Source: JAWWPY01 sp964412845
Lineage (GTDB): Bacteria; Actinomycetota; Actinomycetes; Streptosporangiales; Streptosporangiaceae
NCBI GenBank assembly: GCA_964412845.1
Contig: CAYPQM010000125.1
Span: 1-20,771, forward strand
Length of the DNA stretch: 20,771 nt
Direction of reading: 5' to 3'
Position 1 is the first letter of the stretch, and every line of letters begins with the position of its first letter. The position numbers and the translations under genes were made by a program. Shown in pieces: positions 13,542 to 20,771 of the stretch. The notes below the pieces were generated by a model. That model made no database searches, was not told where the DNA came from, and worked only from the letters and a program-made list of their open reading frames with translations.

Positions 13542-15809
13542 CTAATCGTCTGGGACCAGCCAGAGCACGCCGAGCGGCGGCAACGTGATCACGGCCGAGG
13601 CGGGCAGGCCGTGCCACGGCTCCGCCGTGGCGTCGATGACGCCAAGGTTGCCGACCCCGCTGCCGCCGTAGTTGTGCGCGTCCGTGTTGATCACCTCACG
13701 CCACCGGCCCGGGTGTGGCAGCCCTACCTGGTACTGGGAATGCGGATCTCCGGAGAAATTCGCGATACAGGCGAGCACGCTGGCGCCCGCCGAGCCAGCC
13801 GCCGCGGCGTCGCCGGAAAACCGCAGGAAGGACAGCACGTTCCCCGCGGCGTCATTCGCGTCGATCCAGCCGAATCCCGCTGGCGAATAGTCAAGCGCCC
13901 ATAGTGCCGGGGCGCCCCGGTAGGCCGCATTGAGGTCGCGGACCAGGCTCTGCGTCCCGGAGTGGTACTCGTCGTCCAGCGCCCACCAGTCGAGGCCTTG
14001 CTCCTGTGACCACTCGGCGCCCTGACCCCACTCCGAGCCCATGAACAGCAGTTGCTTGCCTGGGTGCGCCCACATGTAGGCCAGCAGGGTCCGCAGCCCG
14101 GCGAAACGCCTCCAGTCGTCGCCGGGCATCTTGCCCAGCAGGGACCCTTTGCCGTGCACCACCTCGTCGTGCGAGAGCGGCAGGATGAAGTTCTCGCTGA
14201 ACGCGTATATCAGCGAGAAGGTGATCTCGTTGTGGTGGTAGTGCCGGAAGATCGGGTCGTGCGCGAAGTAGGCCAGCGTGTCGTGCATCCAGCCCAGGTT
14301 CCACTTGAAGCCGAACCCCAGGCCGCCCAGGTGCACCGGCCGGGTCACCCCGGGCCACGCGGTGGACTCCTCGGCGATCATCATGACCCCAGGGGTGCGC
14401 CGGTAGCAGGTGGCGTTCACCTCCTGAAGGAAGGACACCGCATCGGTGTTCTCCCGGCCGCCGAACTCGTTCGGCGTCCACTCGCCCTGCTTCCGGGAGT
14501 AGTCCAGGTAGAGCATGGAGGCAACCGCGTCCACCCGGAGCCCGTCGATATGAAACTCCTCCAGCCAGTACAGCGCGTTGGCGACGAGGAAGTTGCGCAC
14601 CTCGGCCCGGCCGAAGTTGAAGATGTAGGTGCCCCAGTCCGGGTGCTCACCGCGCTGCGGGTCAGGGTGCTCGTACAGCGGGGTGCCGTCGAAGCGCGCC
14701 AGTGCCCAGTCGTCGCGCGGGAAGTGCGCGGGCACCCAGTCGAGGATGACGCCGATGCCCGCCTGGTGCAGCCGGTCCACCAGGCGGCGGAACTCATCGG
14801 GTGTGCCGAACCGTGACGTCGGCGCGTAGTACGAGGTCACCTGGTAACCCCAGGAGCCGCCGAACGGATGCTCAGCAACCGGCAGGAACTCCACGTGGGT
14901 GAAGCCAAGCCCGGTCACGTAGTCAGTCAGTTCCTCGGCGAGCTGCCGGTAAGACAGGCCGGGACGCCAGGACCCGAGGTGCACCTCGTAGATGCTGACC
15001 GGCTCACGGGACCGTTCGCCCTGCCCCCGTGCTGCCAGCCAGTCCCCGTCGCCCCACTCGTGATCCGAGCTGTACACAACGGACGCCGTGGCCGGCGGCT
15101 GCTCGGCCAGGTTGGCCATGGGGTCAGCCTTGCGCCGCCACTGCCCATCGGGCGCGCAGATGTCGAACTTGTACCTGGCGCCTTCGCTGGCTCCCGGCAG
15201 GTAGATCTCCCAGACCCCGGCCCCGCCCAGGGAGCGCATCGGGTGCCCGCGCCCGTCCCAGTGGTTGAAGTCCCCGATCAGCCGCACGCCGCGGGCGTTC
15301 GGCGCCCACACCGCGAATGACGTGCCAACCAGCGGCTCGAACCCGGGGCGGGCGGGCGGGCCGGCCGGGGCCGGCCGGTGCACGTGTGCCCCGAGGACCT
15401 GCCAGAGCTGCTCGTGCCGGCCCTCGCCGATGAGGTACAAGTCCATCTCGCCGAGCGTGGGCAGGTGCCGGTAGGGGTCATCGGTGATGGTCTCAGGCAG
15501 CGGTGCCGCTCCGTCAGGGCCCGGATAGCTGACGGCGAGCCGGTAGTCGGGCACCTTACCCGGCGGCAGCTCAGCTGCGGGCAGCGTGACGGCGAAGACG
15601 CCCTCGTGGACATGGTCCATCGGGAAGCGTGCCCCGTCGGGCAGCACCACCGCGACGGTCTGCGCAAGCGGCCGCAGTGCGCGCACGGTGACACCATCCG
15701 GGCCGGGATGCGCGCCGAGCACGGAATGCGGGTCGTGGTGGGTGCCGGCCACGATCCGGTCGATCTCCGCGAAACTGACCTGCGTGACCCGGTCCGGGTT
15801 GGTGGCCAT
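13542..15809 (-). CDS. glgB: 1,4-alpha-glucan branching enzyme
   Basis: A 755-residue GH13 enzyme that cuts an alpha-1,4 chain and rejoins it in alpha-1,6 linkage, branching the glucan made by GlgE. Order: an N-terminal N1 module (about 15-125), a CBM48 module (SFAVWAPNARGVRLIGDFNHWDG, about 164-265), the catalytic barrel and a C-terminal beta domain. The nucleophile is D427 in IDGLRVDAVASML, the acid/base is E480 in MIAEES, and the transition-state Asp is D548 in LSHDEV. The ATG at 15809 is one base beyond the maltokinase stop, so translation is coupled. It is the last gene of the operon. The two N-terminal modules match long actinobacterial GlgB proteins. Confidence 0.97.
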   Translation of the reverse strand: MATNPDRVTQVSFAEIDRIVAGTHHDPHSVLGAHPGPDGVTVRALRPLAQTVAVVLPDGARFPMDHVHEGVFAVTLPAAELPPGKVPDYRLAVSYPGPDGAAPLPETITDDPYRHLPTLGEMDLYLIGEGRHEQLWQVLGAHVHRPAPAGPPARPGFEPLVGTSFAVWAPNARGVRLIGDFNHWDGRGHPMRSLGGAGVWEIYLPGASEGARYKFDICAPDGQWRRKADPMANLAEQPPATASVVYSSDHEWGDGDWLAARGQGERSREPVSIYEVHLGSWRPGLSYRQLAEELTDYVTGLGFTHVEFLPVAEHPFGGSWGYQVTSYYAPTSRFGTPDEFRRLVDRLHQAGIGVILDWVPAHFPRDDWALARFDGTPLYEHPDPQRGEHPDWGTYIFNFGRAEVRNFLVANALYWLEEFHIDGLRVDAVASMLYLDYSRKQGEWTPNEFGGRENTDAVSFLQEVNATCYRRTPGVMMIAEESTAWPGVTRPVHLGGLGFGFKWNLGWMHDTLAYFAHDPIFRHYHHNEITFSLIYAFSENFILPLSHDEVVHGKGSLLGKMPGDDWRRFAGLRTLLAYMWAHPGKQLLFMGSEWGQGAEWSQEQGLDWWALDDEYHSGTQSLVRDLNAAYRGAPALWALDYSPAGFGWIDANDAAGNVLSFLRFSGDAAAAGSAGASVLACIANFSGDPHSQYQVGLPHPGRWREVINTDAHNYGGSGVGNLGVIDATAEPWHGLPASAVITLPPLGVLWLVPDD

Positions 15810-15810
15810 C

Positions 15811-17274
15811 TCAGGAGTCGGCTATCGAGCCGAGCGGGATGGACAGCCAGTCGGGCCGGTTCCTGGCCTCGTACATCACTTCATAGACCGCCTTGTCAAG
15901 GACGAGTGCGCGGAGCAGGGTCGTGTGCCTGCCCGGATCCATTCCGCCCGCTTCCGCGTATCCGGAGCAGAACGCGGCCTGGTTGCGCCGCACCCACTCA
16001 CGCGCCGCCTGGTGCACGCGCTCCTGGTCGGAGTGCGAGCGAAGCTGGTGGCGGGCCGCGTAGTCGAACGAGCGGAGCATACCCGCGACGTCGCGGAGTG
16101 CGGGAGAGCGTGCGCGGCGCTGGGCCAGCGGGGTCGCGGGCTCCCCTTCGAAGTCCAGCACGACCCACCCGGTCTGGGTGCGCATGACCTGGCCGAGGTG
16201 GTAGTCGCCGTGCACCCGCTGGACCAGCAGCGGCTGGCCCAGCTTGGCCAGGTCGGAGAAGGCGGAACCGATCAGGTCGGCGTGCCTGCCGAGTTGCGGG
16301 ACGGCGGCCAGGGCCACATCCAGCCGGTGAAACATCTGCCGGGCCAGGTCATTGGCAGCGTCGGCGGGGAGCTCATCGGTGCCGAACGCCTCGGCCAGAT
16401 CCCGGTGCACCTCGGCGGTGGCCACGCCGAGCCGGTGTGCCTCACCGGCGAGGTCGCCGCCGGCGTCCGCCGCGCGCATGCCGTCGTTCGCGTAGAGGTC
16501 ACGCACGCTGGTCGCGGCCAGGGACCAGCCGTCCGATGCGGCCCGCAGGTACCGGGACAGGATGCCCAGCACGGTCGGCGCGCCGTCCATCCGCGTCTCG
16601 ATCCAGCCCAGCGGCTCGGCCACGTGCGGTGAGCCGAGCCCGGCCAGCGCACGCGGCACCTCAAGGTCCGGGTTCGGCCCCGGCGACAGCCTGCGGAAGA
16701 CCTTGAGAATGCTGGTCTCGGCGAACATCAGGCTGGTGTTGCTCTGCTCGCCGGTGAGCACCAGGCTGTCCAGGCCGGTCTCGATGCTCGCGCCGGGTTC
16801 CCGGGCGAAGCGCAGCGGCCCGGCCTGGTCGCCCGCGGCCATGGCCGCCAGCAGGAACCTGGTGAGCTCCGGATCGTGCAGCGCGTCATAGGCGGTCAGC
16901 CCAGCGGCGGGCGCGGCGGGGCTGGTCTTGCCGGCGGTGGCGCGGTGGGTTTTGCCGGCGGTGGCGGGGCTGGTCTTGCCGGCGGTGGCGGGGTGGGTTT
17001 CGCCGGCGGCGGGGCCGGCCTGGCCGGCCCCGCTGGCCTCGCCAATGACCGCGTGCTCAAGCCGGTCAGGGATGTGCTCCCGGAAACCCGCGAAGACCTG
17101 GTAGGAGTCCACGCTGCTGCCCTGCGACACGTCGATGATCAGGTGCCGGAGCCCTGGATCGCCGGTCACGAGCTCGGTGTCAGCCACGATCGCCAAGTCC
17201 AGGATCCTGGCGCCCTTACCAGCGAACCACCGCTGCGTCGGCATCCACTCCGCCAGCGTTTCCTCAAATGTCAT
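15811..17274 (-). CDS. mak: maltokinase
   Basis: It phosphorylates maltose with ATP to give maltose-1-phosphate, the GlgE donor. It has 487 residues. The N-terminal cap begins FEETLAEWMPTQRWFAGKG, typical of Mak/Pep2. The kinase part shows GEQSNTSLMF (nucleotide loop, 175-184), K191, the catalytic D357 in RVHGDYHLGQV and the metal-binding DFEGEP (374-379), as in eukaryotic-like and aminoglycoside kinases. The C-terminus has YEVMYEARNRPDWLSIPL. Between cap and kinase lobe (about 80-125) lies a Thr/Ala/Lys-rich insert of eight-residue repeats (SPATAGKT) that I would not expect in the family. The ATG has a GGAA ribosome site. The treS stop is 106 bases upstream, and glgB follows after one base. 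Confidence 0.95.
   Translation of the reverse strand: MTFEETLAEWMPTQRWFAGKGARILDLAIVADTELVTGDPGLRHLIIDVSQGSSVDSYQVFAGFREHIPDRLEHAVIGEASGAGQAGPAAGETHPATAGKTSPATAGKTHRATAGKTSPAAPAAGLTAYDALHDPELTRFLLAAMAAGDQAGPLRFAREPGASIETGLDSLVLTGEQSNTSLMFAETSILKVFRRLSPGPNPDLEVPRALAGLGSPHVAEPLGWIETRMDGAPTVLGILSRYLRAASDGWSLAATSVRDLYANDGMRAADAGGDLAGEAHRLGVATAEVHRDLAEAFGTDELPADAANDLARQMFHRLDVALAAVPQLGRHADLIGSAFSDLAKLGQPLLVQRVHGDYHLGQVMRTQTGWVVLDFEGEPATPLAQRRARSPALRDVAGMLRSFDYAARHQLRSHSDQERVHQAAREWVRRNQAAFCSGYAEAGGMDPGRHTTLLRALVLDKAVYEVMYEARNRPDWLSIPLGSIADS
16920..17015. repeat. 24-bp in-frame tandem repeat in maltokinase
   Basis: Four units start at 16920, 16944, 16968 and 16992, alternating GGCTGGTCTT and GGTGGGTTTT beginnings with a shared GCCGGCGGTGGCG core. 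The alternation suggests a 48-bp higher-order unit. They encode the KTSPATAG / KTHRATAG repeats. Confidence 0.93.
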
Positions 17275-17380
17275 GGTTCCGGTCTACCCCGTCCCCGGCG
17301 ATCATGCAGGATGTCGAAGATCACCATTGTGTAGTTGTGCGGTCGGCCGCGCCCGGATGCGGGAATCTTTCCCTGCGGCG

Positions 17381-19195
17381 TCAACGTGCGTGTTCCTCCT
17401 TGGCCGCGGGAAGCTGGAACCAGTAGAAACCGTGGCCGGGCAGGGTGAGCAGGTAGGTGAGCTCCCCGATCGAGGGGAAGATGACCCCGCCCATGCACTC
17501 CACCGGGGTAACCCCGCGGAACGGCCGCAGGTCGAGCTCGACCGGTTGCGGGAACCGGGACAGGTTGTTGACGCACAGGATGCGGTCCGTGACGTCCATC
17601 CCCTCGGGCCAGTGACCTTTTCCGTCGTACGCACGGACGAACGCCAGCACGCTCGGGTTGGATGAGCTGAGCTCCTGGTACCCGCCCAGGCCGAAGACCG
17701 GGTGCCGCTTGCGGATCTCGATCATCCGCTTGGTCCAGTGCAGCAGGGAACCGGCGTTGTGCTGCTGGGCCTCGATGTTCAGCGCCTGGTAGCCGTAAAT
17801 GGGGTCCATCAGCATCGGCAGGTAGAGGCGGGCCGGGTCGCAGCTGGAGAAGCCCGCGTTCCGGTCGGGCGTCCACTGCATCGGGGTCCGCACCCCGTCC
17901 CGGTCACCGAGCCAGATGTTGTCCCCCATCCCGATCTCGTCGCCGTAGTAGAGCACCGGCGAGCCGGGCAGTGACAGCAGCAGGGCGGTGAACAGCTCCA
18001 GCTGGTTACGGTCGTTGTCGAGCAGCGGGGCCAGCCGGCGCCGGATGCCGATGTTGGCCTTCATCCGCGGATCCTTGGCGTACTCCGCGTACATGTAGTC
18101 CCGCTCGTCGTCGGCGACCATCTCCAGGGTGAGCTCGTCATGGTTGCGCAGGAAGATGCCCCACTGGCTGCTGCCCGGAATCGGCGGGGTCTGGGCCATG
18201 ATCTCCGAGATCGGGTACCGCTGCTCGCGCCGCACGGCCATGAAGATGCGCGGCATCAGCGGGAAGTGGAACGCCATGTGGCACTCGTTACCGCCGGTCT
18301 CGGCGTCCCCGAAGTACTCGACCACGTCCGCAGGCCACTGGTTGGCCTCCGCGAGCAGCACCCGGTCCGGGTAGAGCCGGTCCACCTCGGCCCGGATCCG
18401 CTTGAGGTACTCGTGAGTTTCCTTCAGGTTCTCGCAGTTGGTGCCCTCCCGCTCGTACAGGTAGGGGACGGCGTCCAGCCGGAACCCGTCGATGCCGAGA
18501 TCGAGCCAGAACCGCAGCACCTCGATCATGGAGTCCTGGACCCGCGGGTTCTCGTAGTTCAGGTCGGGCTGGTGGGCGAAGAACCGGTGCCAGTAGTACT
18601 GGCCGCGGACCGGGTCATAGGTCCAGTTCGACTGCTCGGTGTCCACGAAGATGACCCGCGCGTCGGCGTACCTGTCGTCGGTGTCGGACCACACGTAGAA
18701 GTCCCCGTACGGGCCTTCCGGGTCGCTGCGGGACTGCTGGAACCACGGATGGGCGTCACTGGTGTGATTCATCACGAGGTCTGCGATAACCCGCATGCCG
18801 CGTTCGTGCGCGGCGTCGACCAGTTCAATGAAATCCCCGAGATGCCCGAAATCAGGCAACACGGAAGTAAAGTCGGAGATGTCATACCCGCCGTCGCGCA
18901 GTGGCGAGGCATAGATCGGCAGCAGCCAGATGCAGTCGATCCCGAGCCACTGCAGGTAGTCGAGCCGCGCTGTCAGTCCGCGCAGATCGCCCGTGCCATC
19001 TCCGTTGGAATCGTGAAAGCCGCGGACCAGCACCTCATAGAAGACCGCGCGTTTGTACCAGTGCGGATCGCGTGGCGTGGCAAACGAGAAGGGGTCCGGA
19101 ATGGGCTCACCGGGGCCCGTCGCGAAGGTTGGCACATTCGGCGGGAGCGAGAGACCCGCGGGTCCGGGACGGCCCGGCTCAGGCTCTGTGACCAC
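17381..19195 (-). CDS. treS: trehalose synthase (maltose alpha-D-glucosyltransferase)
   Basis: A 604-residue GH13 enzyme that interconverts trehalose and maltose, feeding maltose to maltokinase. The barrel motifs are intact: DLVMNHTSD (region I), the nucleophile D241 in DGFRLDAVPYL, the acid/base E283 in LLAEANQWP and D353 in FLRNHDEL. PGSPVLYYGDEIGMGDNIWLGDRDG is also characteristic of TreS. The first 45 residues are Pro/Gly-rich and not part of the fold. The GTG start has AGGAG seven bases upstream, and the gene follows glgE by 30 bases. This protein is not fused to maltokinase, unlike in some bacteria. Confidence 0.97.
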   Translation of the reverse strand: MVTEPEPGRPGPAGLSLPPNVPTFATGPGEPIPDPFSFATPRDPHWYKRAVFYEVLVRGFHDSNGDGTGDLRGLTARLDYLQWLGIDCIWLLPIYASPLRDGGYDISDFTSVLPDFGHLGDFIELVDAAHERGMRVIADLVMNHTSDAHPWFQQSRSDPEGPYGDFYVWSDTDDRYADARVIFVDTEQSNWTYDPVRGQYYWHRFFAHQPDLNYENPRVQDSMIEVLRFWLDLGIDGFRLDAVPYLYEREGTNCENLKETHEYLKRIRAEVDRLYPDRVLLAEANQWPADVVEYFGDAETGGNECHMAFHFPLMPRIFMAVRREQRYPISEIMAQTPPIPGSSQWGIFLRNHDELTLEMVADDERDYMYAEYAKDPRMKANIGIRRRLAPLLDNDRNQLELFTALLLSLPGSPVLYYGDEIGMGDNIWLGDRDGVRTPMQWTPDRNAGFSSCDPARLYLPMLMDPIYGYQALNIEAQQHNAGSLLHWTKRMIEIRKRHPVFGLGGYQELSSSNPSVLAFVRAYDGKGHWPEGMDVTDRILCVNNLSRFPQPVELDLRPFRGVTPVECMGGVIFPSIGELTYLLTLPGHGFYWFQLPAAKEEHAR

Positions 19196-19225
19196 TGGCG
19201 TCTCCTGCGGATATGTCGGGCGCCA

Positions 19226-20771
19226 TCAGCCATGCGGGTCTGGTGTGACGCTGAAGATGTGTGCGGGCTCAGTCGCCGGGTCGAGGCGTACGTAATTGGC
19301 CTGGCCCCACCGGTAGGACACGCCGGAGAGTTCGTCAGTGACAACGAACTCGGTACGCCCGTCCATTCCTAGCGCGGACAGATCGAGCCAGACCATGGCC
19401 TCACGAGGCTGGTGTGGATCAAGGTTCACGATGACCAGGACGGTATCCTCGTCCTGCGGCACTCTTTTGGAGAAGCAGATCAGGTCCGGCTGGTCGACGT
19501 GATGGAAACGTAGATTACGCAACCAGTGCAGCGCTGGGTGGGCTTTTCTGATCGAGTTGAGCTGCCGGACATACGGCGCGATGCCCTGCGGTCCGATCTG
19601 TGCCTCGGCCCAGTCCCGGGGCCGGTAGGCATATTTCTCGGAATTCAGGTACTCCTCGCTGCCTGGCCGGATCGGCACGTTCTCGGACAGCTCGTATCCG
19701 GAGTAGATGCCCCACGCGGGGGACAGCATGGCGGCGAGCACGGCGCGGATCTTGAACGCGGGAGGCCCGCCGTGCTGCAAGTACTCGTGCAGGATGTCCG
19801 GGGTGTTGGTGAAGAAGTTGGGCCGCATGTAGGCGGCGGCCGGCCCAGCCAGCTCGAGCATGTACTCGGTGATCTCAGTCGCGCTGGTCCGCCACGTGAA
19901 GTAGGTGTAGGACTGATGGAACCCGATCCTGGCCAGGGCCTTCATCATGGCCGGACGGGTGAATGCCTCAGCGAGGAAGAGCACGTCGGGGTCGGTCCGG
20001 GCCACCTCAGCGAGCAGCCGCTCCCAGAACGGCAGCGGCTTGGTGTGCGGGTTGTCCACCCGGAAGATCCGTACCCCGTGCGCCATCCAGTGCCGGAGCA
20101 CCCGGAGCGACTCGGCGTAGAGCCCCTCGAAGTCGTTGTCGAAGTTGAGCGGATAGATGTCCTGGTACTTCTTGGGCGGGTTCTCGGCGTAGGCGATACT
20201 GCCGTCGGCCTTCGTGGTGAACCATTCGGGGTGCTTGGAAACCCAGGGATGATCGGGCGAGGTCTGCAACGCGAAGTCGAGCGCGACCTCCATGCCGAGT
20301 TCCCGGGTGCGGGCGACGAAGGCGTCGAAGTCCGCCAGCGTGCCCAGACCCGGGTGGATCGCATCGTGACCACCCTCCGGGGAGCCGATCGCCCAGGGTG
20401 AGCCGGGGTCGCCGGGACCCGCGTGCAGCCCGTTGTTCGCTCCCTTGCGGGCCGTGGTGCCGATCGGGTGGATGGGCGGCAGGTAGACGACGTCGAACCC
20501 CATGTCGGCGATCGGCTCCAGGCGGCAGGCGGCGCTGCGGAAGGTCCCGCCGATGGGCTCCCTGCGGCCCATCGGGTCTGCCTGCACTCCTTCTGAACGG
20601 GGGAAGAACTCATACCACGACCCGTAGAGGGCCCGTTGCCGGTGCACGATCACCGGGAACCTGGCCGACCGGGTGACCAGCTCACGCAGCGGGTGGCGGG
20701 CCAGGATGGCGGTGATCTCCGCGTCCGTGGCCGCGGCGAGCCGGTCCCAGGACGGGATGGTCGGATCCCGG
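19226..20771 (-). CDS. glgE: alpha-1,4-glucan:maltose-1-phosphate maltosyltransferase, N-terminus off the right edge
   Basis: A GH13_3 enzyme that transfers maltosyl units from maltose-1-phosphate to the non-reducing end of alpha-1,4-glucan. About 514 codons are visible. The nucleophile Asp lies in VRIFRVDNPHTKP, the acid/base Glu in LFLAEAFTRP, and the family block YGSWYEFFPRSEG marks the start of the catalytic region. The frame stays open to the window end, including homologous residues upstream of the GTG at 20653 (LRELVTRSARFPVIV), so that GTG is not the start and roughly 150 residues lie outside the window. It heads the operon glgE-treS-mak-glgB, 30 bases before treS. Nothing looks damaged. 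Confidence 0.97.
   Translation of the reverse strand, partial: RDPTIPSWDRLAAATDAEITAILARHPLRELVTRSARFPVIVHRQRALYGSWYEFFPRSEGVQADPMGRREPIGGTFRSAACRLEPIADMGFDVVYLPPIHPIGTTARKGANNGLHAGPGDPGSPWAIGSPEGGHDAIHPGLGTLADFDAFVARTRELGMEVALDFALQTSPDHPWVSKHPEWFTTKADGSIAYAENPPKKYQDIYPLNFDNDFEGLYAESLRVLRHWMAHGVRIFRVDNPHTKPLPFWERLLAEVARTDPDVLFLAEAFTRPAMMKALARIGFHQSYTYFTWRTSATEITEYMLELAGPAAAYMRPNFFTNTPDILHEYLQHGGPPAFKIRAVLAAMLSPAWGIYSGYELSENVPIRPGSEEYLNSEKYAYRPRDWAEAQIGPQGIAPYVRQLNSIRKAHPALHWLRNLRFHHVDQPDLICFSKRVPQDEDTVLVIVNLDPHQPREAMVWLDLSALGMDGRTEFVVTDELSGVSYRWGQANYVRLDPATEPAHIFSVTPDPHG

Noticed and set aside
20651..20653. GTG as the start of glgE
   Set aside because: The frame stays open to the window edge with GlgE-like sequence upstream, so the gene is cut by the window rather than short.

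Overview
The window is about 20.8 kb of very GC-rich DNA with dense coding, frequent GTG/TTG starts and strong G/C bias at third codon positions. It encodes an aerobic high-GC actinomycete: the GlgE glucan operon, hutF-type histidine degradation and the TTG-initiated lipoprotein all point that way. I cannot name the genus from sequence alone. No tRNA, rRNA, IS element, phage gene or CRISPR array was seen, and no stretch over 300 bases lacks a gene.

Left part (1-6810): the tail of an M20-family amidohydrolase and hutF (+) belong to histidine catabolism. The last hut gene, hutI, lies about 4 kb further on. Between them sit a cysteine glutathione peroxidase (+), a MarR regulator (-) divergent from a LigB-type extradiol dioxygenase (+), and a secreted protein with eight repeats that each carry a C-x5-C pair. 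The marR/dioxygenase spacer holds two matching palindromic operators, followed by a long hairpin in the presumed dioxygenase leader. hutI ends at a perfect 20-bp stem-loop shared with the convergent flavin reductase gene.

Middle part (6870-13511): a minus-strand pair encodes an S49 signal-peptide-peptidase-like protein and a flavin reductase. Divergent from it is a fusion of a Nudix hydrolase to a NYN/PIN-like nuclease domain. Its 3' end overlaps a convergent small membrane protein (DUF6220-like). Then come a YCII-domain protein (-), an L,D-transpeptidase lipoprotein (+), an uncharacterised four-helix membrane protein (-) and a TSUP (TauE/SafE) permease (+).

Right part (13542-20771): a minus-strand operon glgE-treS-mak-glgB encodes the whole GlgE pathway. 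TreS makes maltose from trehalose, maltokinase phosphorylates it, GlgE polymerises maltose-1-phosphate and GlgB branches the glucan. glgE runs off the right edge.

A recurring theme is short tandem repeats. In-frame repeats (27, 18, 18 and 24 bp) encode low-complexity linkers in four proteins. In three genes the stop codon lies inside a short tandem repeat that continues past it.
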